A DNA stretch of 64,000 nt from Antedon mediterranea (lineage: Eukaryota > Echinodermata > Crinoidea > Comatulida > Antedonidae), in assembly GCF_964355755.1 (NCBI RefSeq), contig NC_092672.1:13510501-13574500 (forward strand), in the 5' to 3' direction. Shown here one piece after another: positions 10,801 through 21,089 of the stretch (its first letter is position 1; every line of letters begins with the position of its first letter). The notes below the pieces were generated by a model. That model had not been told where the DNA came from. It saw nothing but the letters and a program-made list of their open reading frames with translations, and searched no databases. The position numbers were made by a program, and so were the translations under genes.

Positions 10801-12535
10801 ATGAGTATATATACTTACAGAATTTATTGTTAAATAGAGACTGCACCTCTTTCCTCAATACACTCCTTCCTTTTGTTTCTGTGTTCATAAGTGGTGTGGA
10901 CATTTGTTTGGAAAAATCCAGCAAAAAGTTGGTGTTCTCCAAAAACGTCACTCCTTTGGTCGATCCAATGCCAGTCATCTTTCCGTTTGATTTAGCAATG
11001 CACACACAGCTTTCATAGCCCAGATTTTCTAGATCCTCTACCTGTTAAATATGGAGCTACCATAAACATTTCTAACGGTAGACACTCTGGGGACAAATAT
11101 GCATGACTATTGTTTGAAATCAAATTTCAATGATATTCTTTCAATTTGTTCATTGACTTTGTGTTTCTACTGAAATGTGTACTGTAGCCTCTTGTAATCA
11201 TAATAAATTTACTTTGCATAAACCAGATTTATAAAAATATAATCTCGGTCAATGAAGTTTTCTAGGTACAGAAAGCCAAAGCTATGGTATATTAAGTTGG
11301 AAACAATGTTTCGATGAGACCTAAATATGATGAAATATCATTAAAATACTGTACATACTCTTTGAGAAATCTCCTTCAGCTTTTGTTTGAATAACATATC
11401 ACTCTGCCTCTCTGTTGGTGGTTTGTTCGACTCCTCCACTGCCTTTTCTGTGTAATATGTATGCGCCATTCTATTGGCTTTGGTCTCCAACCACTTAGCT
11501 GGTATCGATCTAGCAGCCTCCTTATATGTGGACCCCTTGCTCATTTCTTATTAATTACAATTTTAAAATATACATTGTTCTAATGTTCATTGATAATATT
11601 TCAATATGCATTTTTGGGATAAACGCACAAAACATCACATACTGCACACAATTATAATTTAAACAAACAGTAGAGAATCTGAATCTGATATAATCACAAT
11701 ATCTGTAGACTAATCAGTTGAGATTTTGAAGACTAATGGCTTACATAAATTGACCCAATACTATGTCATGGGGGATTACTGACATACCAATGTTCTGGCA
11801 TAAAGGTTAAATTCTTACCTGATTTAATATGTTCAGATGAGAACATGTTGTATGCTGTTGCCTTTTTCTTTCTACATTTTGTCACATTACTTGCATACCT
11901 CCTTCCTAGCATCTTTCTGCGGTAATTACCAATCCAATCCTGTGAAAATAATTGTTACAGTGAAAAGAACTGGTACAGTAGTACAATTTTTTTTTATTTT
12001 TACGTATTCATATTATTTATATAATATTCTTTATTATAAATGACATTCGCAGTGAAACACTAAATTGCAGAAATGTACGATGGCACTTTTTATTTATATT
12101 TAGTATTTTAAACGTTATAAAACATTACAATCGTACTACAGTAGATCGATTATGACAACAATTATGTTTGTTTATTTAATGTTTCTAATAAGCTGTACTC
12201 ATTATTTTCTCCATTCTGTACTTTATCCCTCCATGCCTATACTGTAAACTACAATTCAGTGAATCTGACACTAATCATTGTCACCATCATCATTAGTCCA
12301 TCAACGTTGGGTAGGTATGGCTTTAAAAATATATTTTAGGCTTCCGCTCAATAATTATTATGAAAATAGAAGAATAATACTGGCTATTACCTTAATCCTT
12401 GTTGTATCCATGCCTGTTTCAATGGCTTCTTCCTCTAGAAGTTGTTTCTTTTTCTCATCGCTTACAGCGAATCCTGTCATACCTCTTTCCCAGTATGACA
12501 CGAGGATACCTTGAATGTCAGCTGGTATGGCATTC
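4725..12535 (-). CDS. multi-domain homeodomain-like / HMG-like / chromodomain gene (N-terminus missing)
   Basis: Nine minus-strand exons join with correct codon phase and GT..AG borders: 12535-12391, 11939-11819, 11546-11359, 11041-10819, 10275-10114, 9796-9728, 9167-9096, 8672-8613 and 4885-4725, about 400 codons ending in TAA. The first two give an atypical homeodomain-like region ending in TRIKDWIGNYRRKML. Next comes an HMG-box-like stretch (AYNMFSSEHIKSEM, then SIPAKWLE). A conserved-looking unknown region follows (GKWTITDLPEGMTF), then three acidic repeats. The protein ends with a chromodomain (EYSVERIV, YLVKWHGY, QTWEP; aromatic-cage Tyr/Trp present). The first exon starts with one base completing a codon, so at least one upstream exon is unseen. 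Role inferred: nuclear DNA- or chromatin-binding protein. A domesticated-transposon origin is possible. The Penelope relic sits in the last intron. Confidence 0.7.
5290..5321 (-). ncRNA. hammerhead-ribozyme-like motif at Penelope 3' end
   Basis: On the minus strand CTGATGA is followed by a stem TGGGC-tat-GCCC, then GAAAC, a five-base loop and GTT. This is the order of the conserved hammerhead core (CUGAUGA, stem II, GAAA, minimal stem III, cleavage triplet). Penelope-like elements are known to carry such minimal motifs. Flanking bases that should form stem I (TCAC against AAAA) pair poorly, so this copy may be inactive. Confidence 0.55.
5549..5740 (-). pseudogene. Penelope GIY-YIG C-terminal part, frameshifted
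   Basis: This frame contains HSLSDITISGVKICNG and ERIIVKLGTLAPTGIN, the usual end of the Penelope endonuclease. It is out of frame with YIGETKR in the main frame. Relative to the family, the segment between YIGET.R and the HSLSD block (about 25 codons, holding a conserved Arg and His) is missing. So the endonuclease is broken by a deletion plus a frameshift. Confidence 0.7.
5706..7565 (-). pseudogene. Penelope reverse transcriptase with start of GIY-YIG domain
   Basis: An open frame of about 619 codons. The RT fingers and palm are visible: ADKGGATVV, PKIHK, GRPIVSACNAPT, TMDVTALYTSIP and the catalytic YIDD in FKRYIDDCVGV. Near the C-terminus CSTCNYVSCS and VYCISCTKCNMLYIGETKR begin the zinc-linker and GIY-YIG endonuclease. 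The frame then runs into a stop. It opens with a GTG-type codon only because the true N-terminal part is in another frame upstream (7604-8176). The product would prime on chromosomal ends or nicks; this copy is not functional. Confidence 0.85.
7604..8176 (-). pseudogene. Penelope N-terminal region, frameshifted
   Basis: A 190-codon frame upstream of the RT frame. It contains FLSTCLRRNVIPKSFR, typical of the basic N-terminal region of Penelope-type proteins, and ends in KANRVCREYSIDG before TAG. The RT frame begins upstream of SKLVVTIPDDLP in a different frame, so one small indel near 7610 separates them. The junction shows these are one broken gene rather than two. Confidence 0.7.
8177..8612. 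other. intron sequence without features
   Basis: AT-rich DNA between the Penelope relic and the first acidic exon. It includes a short stretch with GACCCCTTACCC. No TIR, RNA gene or coding frame recognised. Confidence 0.4.
8613..9796 (-). repeat. three duplicated acidic mini-exons (60, 72 and 69 bp)
   Basis: Exons 9796-9728, 9167-9096 and 8672-8613 share the acceptor context GTTTTAG or TTTTAG and the donor GTGTGTAT. Each starts with two bases, ends with ACA G (phase 1-1) and encodes an acidic peptide such as NLPIQEESES or NAPMQEEPDE. Flanking intron sequence is also similar, including TACACACCTGTA and ATTAAAACT. The set looks like tandem exon duplication, and exons can be skipped without breaking the frame. 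Confidence 0.7.
9208..9610. mobile_element. MITE with CAGGTGCAGG-type TIRs, copy 2
   Basis: The left end reads TAAAGGTCAGGTGCAGG. The right end in reverse complement reads TTAAAGGCCAGGTGTTGGCA. The 400-bp interior is AT-rich and non-coding and differs from the 4-kb copy. It sits in the intron between two acidic exons, so it arrived after or during their duplication. Confidence 0.5.
10471..10496. repeat. (CAATA)n microsatellite
   Basis: Five or so CAATA units within an intron of the chromodomain gene, next to AT-rich sequence that may be the tail of an old retroelement. Confidence 0.6.
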
Positions 12536-12687
12536 CTTTAAAACTAAAAATTAAACATAGATACAGTAAAGTACAGAGTGAACACTGGGTGGGTACTGTA
12601 GATTGCCATTCAAAATGTATTAGCAAATAACAACTAGACCCTAGGCCTATCCTACTAGCGGCGGCACTACTTCCGAAATAAAACCGT

Positions 12688-12884
12688 GGGCGACTTTGCG
12701 ATGGGGCGACTTTGCGTTGGGGCGACTTTGCGTTGGGGCGACTTTGCGTTGGGGCGACTTTGCGTTGGGACGACTTTGTAATGGGGCGACTGTGCCGGGG
12801 CAACTTTGTTTTGGGGCGACTTTGCGATGGGGCGACTTTGTATTGGGCGACTTTGTATGGGGCGACTTTGCGATGGGGCGACTT
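12688..12884. repeat. 16-bp minisatellite (GGGCGACTTTGCGTTG)
   Basis: About 12 units with a 16-bp period, visible at 12689, 12705, 12721, 12737 and 12753, with some variant units. It is GC-rich within AT-rich surroundings. All three minus-strand frames are open across it and encode K/S/P/Q/R repeats; this is a by-product of the period and not evidence of a protein. Confidence 0.85.
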
Positions 12885-12925
12885 GACTGGATCCCCCATG
12901 ATGCCTGATGGGTACGACGAGTTGG

Positions 12926-13130
12926 CAGCCATTGGTACGGGTTGACCCGTATTCTAGGGTGCTGGTCAACCCGTACCCAAACCAACCCGTATGTAATATA
13001 AATATACTTTTAATAGCATTAAACATGGGTACAGGCCAGCCCATGATGAGTACGAGCCAGCCCATGATGGGCACGAGTGGGCCAACACTTTGGGTATGAG
13101 TAAACCAAAATTTGGGTACGTTGGCCTGTA
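12926..13130. repeat. GGGTACG minisatellite, left array
   Basis: Repeats of the form GGGTACGAGCCAGCCCATGA recur with a few inverted units near the start. The block TATAAATATACTTT to AAACATGGGTAC recurs at 16660-16760. Together with the opposite-strand array at 14.3-14.6 kb it could form subterminal repeats of one element. Confidence 0.65.
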
Positions 13131-14319
13131 TCCTAATCTTACTAGGCCTAGAGTAGAGTAGGTCTATGCTATACCCAGACCGGTTACAATAATGGTCTAT
13201 TCATTCTGTTTATACTGTAGCTTTATTGATAGCTGGGTTGGGGCGGCTTTTTCTCATTCTAAAACAGATTTCCTTATCATAATAAAATAATATATGAATT
13301 TAAATGTAATATTGTATACATAATATTAGTAATTGCCATTGCATTTATTATTATTATATATTATACGGTTACCCCTTAATTATACTATAGTATAATTTCC
13401 TTGTTATATTTTACAATATTTTCTTCATAGTTCAACAATTTTTTCTTTCACAGGACAAATTATCATACTGAATCATCACACACACCAAGTCTCATAAATC
13501 TGTACTGTATTTCTCCAAGGTACTCCAGCTACATGGTACTGCCTTGAGGCTAAACTACAGTAAATGATATACTGGCACTACCATCATTTCTGGCCCGTCA
13601 ACTTGGACCACATTACAGTATGGTCCAACACATAAGTACAGTAGTCGTACTACTGATTCAAAACAGTGAATTACACCCTGTGGTCAAGGCTTTATTTGCT
13701 CTTATGCTTATTTCCTCCAAATACAGAGTACGTAGGGCTTCCAATTTGCTTTTATACCTGTTAATTTAAAAATCGTTTATGCCTATTGTTGCATAAAGTA
13801 TCAAATTTAGACTGTAAATACTGGGATGATCACCCTAAATTTTCTTTTTCAATTAACAATTTTATATTTCACAGCTGAAAAATGCACTAAAGCATCATAT
13901 AGAGATTTTTTATTCATAACTGTTAAATTGCATCCCAATACATGGTACCTATTGGTATTATATCTAAAAATACAAAGGCGGCCAACACAGATAGTTTGAT
14001 ATATACAGTACTCTCTTATAAATAGATGTATCTCTCCAAACTACTCCAACTACCTAATTAGCATACTACTGTACACTTTAAATTCATAATAATATTTAAT
14101 AAAAAAATGTCCTGGTGATGGACCTTGTAAATATTTGAACTGAAAATATAGTACGCCTAGGGCTACTTTTTACTAATAAATGTAGGATACTAAATACTAG
14201 GCCTAGGCCCTAGAAATATTTTCCTAGGCTAGTAGTAGGCCTAGGTAGGACGTACCAATCCCACCCAAAAGGCCTACTACTACTACTACTACTATTATTT
14301 TAGTACTATACAGCTACTA
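13131..14319. other. no gene seen between minisatellite arrays
   Basis: AT-rich DNA with several TAGGCCTA words and a (CTA)n run near 14278-14327. No coding frame or family recognised. It may be the interior of a foldback-type element bounded by the GTACCC arrays. Confidence 0.4.
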
Positions 14320-14590
14320 CTACTACCCGTACCCAAACCAACCCATACCCATGCCAACTCGTACCCAACTTGGCTAACCCGTACCCAAATAATTGGTCAA
14401 CTCGTACCCACTTTGGCTAACCCGTACCCAAACCAACTCGTACCCATGCCAACTCGTACCTAAATATTTGGCTTACTCGTACCCAAGTATTTGGCTTACT
14501 CGTACCCATTATTTGGCTTACTCGTACCCATTTTTGGCTTACTCGTACCCATTATTTGGACTACTCGTACCCAATTTGAATAATTAGGCC
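14320..14590. repeat. CGTACCCA minisatellite, right array (inverted)
   Basis: Some 12 units such as TTTGGCTTACTCGTACCCAT, about 18-20 bp each. This is the reverse complement of the 12.9-13.1 kb units. A plus-strand frame (14393-14587) merely reads this array. Confidence 0.75.
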
Positions 14591-15059
14591 TACTTGTAAT
14601 GATTTGATCGGCGCAAAACTAGTGGTATGCTTTTGACGTATGAATATTTTTATATTTAAATTGTTTTTTTTTTATTTTACAGGTCTCGGTGAAATGTGTG
14701 CTAATAAAAATGACCATTGATTTGATTGTAAACTTCGTTTAATTAGGCATATATTTGTTAACATTTATTTAAATGTAGTATTATAGTTTAATAAACGTAT
14801 GTTTGATGTGTCTTTTTATTTATTTACGTAAGAACATTAATTAATAAAAACATATTTTTACTGTTGTATAGTATTACAATTCAATTAAGCCCAGGTAAAG
14901 TACCAACAACGTATCATTTTTATACTTATCAATTTTTATTCTTATCACCTAATTATCTTCCCTGATTACATTCGATCATGGAGGTATACCTCCATGATTC
15001 GATCAAGTAATATTGTTTCTATTGTATTGGTATATTTAAAATTGGTTGAATTAACGACG

Positions 15060-15860
15060 CCCTGTTTTAATCAAAAAGCCCACAGGGCTATGGGGTCGAA
15101 TTACTCGTAGATTTCGTGTTACATGTTTTTGCTGACCGGGATTAACCTTTTATTATAAAAAAACACGCATTTATAGGGCGTCAAAGAGATGACTTATTAA
15201 TGACGTATATGATCGTTTTCCATATTATTTTATTTATTAATAATTCAGTGAAATGATCATATACACGTACTGTAAGGCCTGCAGGGCTATGGGGCGTAGA
15301 TTTCGTGTTACGTGTTTTTGCTGACCGGGATTAACCTTTTATTACAAAAAAACACGCATTTATAGGGCGTCACAAAGAGACGACTCAGTAATGGCGTATG
15401 ATCGTTTTCCATATATTTTATTTATTAATAATTCAGTGAAATGATCATATACACGTACTGTAAGGCCTGCAGGGCTATGGGGCGTAGATTTCGTGTTACG
15501 TGTTTTTGCTGACCGGGATTAACCTTTTATTACAAAAAAAACACGCATTTATAGGGCGTCAAAGAGACGACTCAGTAATGACGTATGATCGTTTTCCATA
15601 TATTTTATTTATTAATAATTCAGTGAAATGATCATATACACGTATTTTAAGGCAATTAAACATTTTTGGTACGCAATTTGGCGTACGATCGTTTTCTTTT
15701 TTTTTTTTCTTAAATAATTCAGTAAAATTATCTGTTTGTTTAGGCCTACAGCAATTAAACATTTTTGGTAGATGTTTCCTCAATAACAGCTACGTGTTTT
15801 TGCTGACGAGGGATTCCCTTTTTAAAAAAATACGCATTCTATAATATTCTACAAATAAAT
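15060..15860. repeat. 188-bp satellite, about four copies
   Basis: ACACGTACTGTAAGG begins at 15263 and 15451, and a variant at 15638, giving a 187-188-bp period. Each unit includes GGGCGTAGATTTCGTGTTACG, TGCTGACCGGGATTAACC and ATTCAGTGAAATGATCATAT. The first and last copies are partial and more diverged; the middle two are nearly identical, suggesting recent amplification. Confidence 0.85.
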
Positions 15861-16650
15861 GACCCACACTCGTTTTTCCATGGCAACGGATGTCGTCTTA
15901 TTTACTAAAATAATATAAACGTTCTGAAGGCCTACCTACACGTGTCTGTGTACATATGTATCTGTCAGCGATAAGATGATTTTTTTTTAGTTTTAGTAGT
16001 ATTTTATTTCGGTTTTTAGTCATAATAATACAGTAATAATCATTATAAAATGAAAACGTAATAACAGCAAATGTCGTCGTTTGTAATTAAATGTTAAATT
16101 ATTGGAGGTTACCTTTTATTATTATTCTCACATCCATCATGTCCTAGGGAATTTGTTTTAAAAACGGCAATAATCTACTTAGATTCATTATTCAAAAATG
16201 GTCCTTATAGTAGCAGCAAAAATGAGGCTGGTATCCACTTAAATAGTTTCGTGATTTTAAAATATGAGTGACTACTTAAAAATGTATTAAATATTTTCGA
16301 AATGTTAAAACAAAACTTGCAAACAAAACAACAACCATTTTTAAAACGATTTTCAAAAAGCACATTAGGCCTACTTCATTATCTGTAAAATAAAATTAAA
16401 AGTGTGTACAGGCTATTCGTAGTAAATAATAGATCAATAACAATTCATAAATGAAAAAAATAGAATGCAGCACAGCCGACCACTGACATCTTCCATGTAA
16501 AACAGCGCCCTCAAGTATTAATTTAACTACGACCCAAATACGATGAAAGCTGTGCTTTTTTCGTACGAGTCTGTACATAAATTATACTTAGGTAAATAGT
16601 TTTTGCCATTATAATATCGAACATATGACCTAAAAATGTAATAAAACTGG
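15861..16650. other. no gene seen
   Basis: AT-rich DNA. Short frames on the minus strand (for example 16396-16578) show no family similarity or splice context. Confidence 0.4.
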
Positions 16651-16659
16651 GTTTAACTG

Positions 16660-16760
16660 TAATAGGCCTATATAAATATACTTTAAATAGCATTAAACTT
16701 GGGTACGGGCCAGCCAATGATGGGTACGGGTTAGCCAATGATGGGTACGGGTGAGCCAAA
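16660..16760. repeat. GGGTACGGG minisatellite, dispersed copy
   Basis: The string ATATACTTTAAATAGCATTA followed by three GGGTACGGG-type units matches 12990-13090. It marks a second copy of the element end seen there. Confidence 0.65.
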
Positions 16761-16995
16761 ACCGAAAAGCTAAATCAAAACGATAAAGTAAAACAGCTAG
16801 AAAAGTTAGCAGAGCTTTCGGGCAACACTAGCATATATGCATATATATATAAATATATCTAAAGTTGTGAAAAATATTTTTATAAATGTATATAAAGTAC
16901 AATCTGAAGATTTCTATTAGTCATCCTTGACATAGAGGAGAAAGATTGTTCATTAAAAAAAAAAAGTAAAAACACAATATCACAAATCTAGGTTT

Positions 16996-17100
16996 TAAAG
17001 CTGAGGTACAGGCATGAATTTGAAATATAATATCTGGTTAATTGTACATAAATCAAATATTTTGTAACAGAAATCAAAACGAAAAAATGTGAAAGTATTC
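16996..17100. repeat. left-end fragment of the CAGGTACAGGCA MITE
   Basis: TTAAAGCTGAGGTACAGGCA and the following 80 bases, including GGTTAATTGTACATAAATCA, match 4018-4110. No right TIR found nearby. Confidence 0.6.
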
Positions 17101-17332
17101 AACTTAGAAAAGTAGGCTGTCAAAATGTGTGTGTACACATCTCTATTTTTATTGTTGCACACAATTTTAGAAAAAGTGTGGGAATATACAGTTATTGTCT
17201 TCCTGTTATAAAACAAATTATCTGGTCTGGTCTAATGCTGAGCTAAATGTTTATGTACTATAGTAATCTAGCTAAAAATTGTCAAGACATCCAACCCACT
17301 GTACAGAAGGTTATTTAAATGTTATTCATTAC

Positions 17333-20300
17333 CATCAATTTGTTGGAGAAATTGCCTCCACTGGTTGAGGACACGCATTTCAGTACTTTTTTTGTCATCA
17401 TCTTCTGATATCTTTGTCTTGAACAGTTTGTTTATCAACCTCAAATCAATTGTTGCTTCTTCTCTTAAAAATGCTTGTTTGAAGGCTGTAGGGTGTTGTC
17501 GCATAGCTTCTAAAACACCAAGTGTGGATAGACCTGATTTGAACCTGCAAAATAGTAACTTAATTTAAAACAAAAATTGCCTTGTTTTCTTTGGTATCGT
17601 TTTGTATATTTGTTTTATTTAGTTGTACTTTCTGTAACTGTGAGGGGCTGGTTAAATTTGTCCAGTTAACAAATACTGTAATGCAGTACTTACTGATCTA
17701 AGCAATCAGCTGTCCTTCCAAAGAGAAAGTATTGTGATGTTCTCTGTACCGCAGTTTCTATGTCCTCGACAGATTTTACGTTGACCATACTACCGGCATT
17801 GTCGATGGTAGTAGCCAAAGCACTAAGGTAAGATATCTAAAAAAAACCTAAGATAAAATGCCAATTAACTTTTCATACATTTCATTTTGCACTAAAAAGA
17901 ATCCTTTGACACATTTTCCATATTGAATGAGGCAGATGTTAGTTTGTACCTGAAGCAGTGATTCCTTCACTTCACTTGGTGGCAGTGCTTCTAAAGGTAC
18001 ATGCACCTTTTCTGGCCCATTGACAATCGCTTCAAATAAAATCGGAGCTATGAAATGTGGACCTGGTCCACCATGAACCAGTGAGGTGGCGATTATTCTT
18101 CCACATAACAAATAATCTTGTGCTGCTATGGCTGCGAAAAAAGAAAATATCAGTAAAAACCAATTAAATTCAGTGGCTGTTATTAGAATTCAAGTGTAAA
18201 AACGGTTTCATTGACACAAAAAATCTTACAAAACAATGACGCTGTTTTCTCTAATAGCATTAGTGTATGTTTTTGACTCCATCTATATGATATAGAAGAG
18301 GAGGATTCTATATGATGTATATTATTGCAACACACCTTCAGCATCTCTAGTAAGAAGTTTTTCATCTCCGATGAAACAACGTCCTTCCTGCATGCTTTTC
18401 ATACAAAGCGTCAAAAATTCTCTTGTGGGACCTCCAAGGTCCACAGCCCCTTCCGCACTAAATTCGACATCCAATGTGCTGTCTGCAAACACCACATCTA
18501 ACTGGGCACAAGGGTTGAACCTTTTTCGGTTAAATCCAATTTTCGCTCCTTCCCACACATTTCCTCTCCAGATATTGAACAGATTCCGTGGAAGTTTGTA
18601 GTCTATTTTCCCTGACAATTCTACCAGAATGTCGCTCAGCATGCCTAAATGTAATGAAATAAACAACTGTAATTCTTATCTTGTGGTTATATGCATATGG
18701 TGCTGGCATTCATCTGAACAACGAACAATAACAGGTACAAACAATTCATAAATCTAAAATCCAATACTAACCTGTCATACACTCTGAAAGTTGTTGGAGC
18801 TGAAGAGCAAGATGGAACTCCTGCACTTGAAGAAGGTGTTGATGATGGTATGGTAGTTACAGATGGCAGTGTAGGTAACAATTGTGCGGTTGATGATAAT
18901 GTAACTGCGCAATCTGTTGAGGCTGGTGTAGATATAACAGTCGACAGTGAAGTAGCAACTAAAATAGTGACAAAATATAAAAAGATCATAAAGGTTTAAT
19001 ATATCAATTTAGTAGAAAGCAACATTCTGACTGATTTTTTAATGCTTTAATAAACAATATTTTTATATAAATACTACATAATTTTTAAAATGATGTTTAA
19101 CACCAATAAAATAATGAAAACAAAATTAGGATGGGGTGGCTTATTTTTATTTAAGTGGACAATGCCACATTTTTCTAGTCCGTAGTATTGGAAATGTGAT
19201 AAACATAATACATAATAGTTGTAATTCTATGTTAATTGTTATGATTTACATACGTGTTGATGGAAAAATATTTTCTGAAATCCATATCATCATCCGATAA
19301 CATCGGTGGAGATGGCAACCTCTTTTTTGCTCTTTCAATCTGTAAATAAAAACATTATTTTGCCAAAACATATTAAAAAAAAACAAAAAACTTAAGGCCT
19401 GATATCTTAAGACAATATTTTAAGATTCATACCACTTGTTCCATCCCTTCAATTAGTACCCGCTCAGGTCGTAGATATACAGGTTTAGTGTACTTGATCA
19501 TTTTGGAAAGAATGAATCCTGATATCTTCTGTCCATTTTCAAGTTGGGGTTTGAACAAAGTCTGCCCTATGCTGTAGAGTATTTCGAATCTGAATCAATA
19601 ATAGTGAAACAATTAAACAATTACCAAACACAAATAAACCATTTTTAATGCAATAAACTAATCAATAAGTGTAAATACTTTTTCAATTAAAATTTTGTAA
19701 AGTAGCTCACTTAACATCACCAAGGCTTGGAAAAAGGTCTTTGAGTTTAGATACAATCTGTTGATCATCCCACTCTTTCATAAAACGCACTCCTGTTTTA
19801 ACATGTCCATGCTGAGCGAGAAACAGTTTTGAACCATGTCTTGGCACTGTGTTGACTTCTGGCCCGGAAACAAGGACAACTTCCCTGAAGTATGGTCCAC
19901 TACTACCCTTGCTTTATGATAAATAAAAGGATTTTATTCCACTATAAGTAAATTTATTCATTATAAAACATTGTTTGGTATGTTCTTTTTTTTTTTGGTT
20001 AACTTAATGTTAATGTTTGGGAGGTACATCTTTAAAAATGAGAAAGGTACGATTAATTCTGACATTATCAACATTGAATAAATTGTTCAAAAACCACTTA
20101 CACATCATTTCTATTTCTTTTTCTTCTTCTGTTTGTGTTGGAAGGTCTAAAGTTTGCCTGAAATTGATATCTTGGTACAACCGGTGCAGTCACAGTGGAT
20201 GTAGAAGGGTTTGAAGTAGAAGGGGCAGATGTAAAATAGTTGGAAGTAGAAGGGGCAGAAGAAGAAGGGTTGGAAGTAGTAGAAGCCACAGTTGCAGTAG

Positions 20301-21085
20301 TTGGCCTGTGGAAAAAATATAAGAATAAATAAATGCAAGACCATCAAAATTTAAAATGCTTCTTGAATAACTATTATTTAACACTGTATAAAACCACTGT
20401 AAATTCTTATTTTGCACAAATAATTTACCACATTTAATCATACTATATTTTACCACAGGGATTTTTGGTGCCTAAACCAATTGACATTTTAAAGAATTTC
20501 ATGATTAGATAAATATTATTTTAAAATAAATTTTTTAATTATGTTATGTTTACATAAATAAATGAAATGTCACAATTAACCAAATTAATCCACAAAAAAA
20601 AAAAAAATTAATCAAATCCATTTAACCCAAAGAAATGCCACTTTTGACATTTGATGCGCACCATAGGCCTACATAGCTCATAAGCATGATTCTTGAAAAT
20701 CCTAATAATACAAATTATAATTCCATATAATCTTTTTGTTGAGAGATTTTATAATTCACATGCCCATACGTCTTTGTTGTAGATTTCAGGGGCGTTTTGG
20801 TCTCTTCAGGCCGTTTTGGATTTTTATGGATTGTTTGTACAGTCCCAAATTTGCAGTAGGACCATGCTGGAATTAGCTAAACTTAGTTAGGGCAGGGAGG
20901 TGAATATATAGCCTATGGGCTAGTCATAGGCCTATGAACATGACCTAGGCAAATGCTCATAAAATATATTGTTGAAAACAAATATTCAAATATAGATACC
21001 TTGAAGATTGGCCAAATATATCTTCTATCTCTCTTTGGCGATTTAAAATGCTGAATAACCTGGTTAATTCATTTTGCTGAGACAT
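17333..21085 (-). CDS. G2E3-like HECT E3 ubiquitin ligase, C-lobe not found
   Basis: Minus-strand exons: 21085-21000 (ATG start, MSQQNELTRLF), 20305-20102 (Ser/Thr/Pro-rich), 19911-19711, 19589-19433, 19339-19254, 18958-18772, 18644-18336, 18131-17950, 17836-17694 and 17544-17333. HECT N-lobe signatures are clear: NVWEGAKIGFNR, AEGAVDLGGPTREF, GRIIATSLVHGGPGPHF, YFLFGRTADCLDQ. HECT ligases take ubiquitin from E2 onto a C-lobe cysteine. That lobe should lie beyond 17333, but none was seen down to 12.6 kb. The last exon either ends at TAA (17322-17324) or uses a GTAATG donor. Codon phase carries through all joins except around 18958-18772: the Ser/Thr-rich frame does not fit its neighbours, while another frame with a GTGTAT donor does. 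It may be a live gene with a distant last exon, or a truncated copy. Confidence 0.7.
18336..18644 (-). CDS. HECT N-lobe exon
   Basis: Acceptor ACATTTAG, then GC ATG CTG; exit AA G before GTGTGT. It encodes DILVELSGKIDYKLPRN and then the most conserved HECT N-lobe stretch, with VNVVF-type (LDVVFADS) and VDLGGPTREFLTL motifs. The phase match to 18131 (G|CC) is exact. Confidence 0.75.
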
Positions 21086-21089
21086 GTTT

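Noticed and set aside
12477-13074. Several long overlapping frames on both strands
   Set aside because: They only read the 16-bp and GTACCC minisatellites; a period giving no stop keeps all frames open.
12391-21085. Single gene fusing the HECT exons to the homeodomain-like exons
   Set aside because: The last HECT exon exits in phase 1 while exon 12535 needs two bases from upstream; no linking exon is seen over 4.8 kb.
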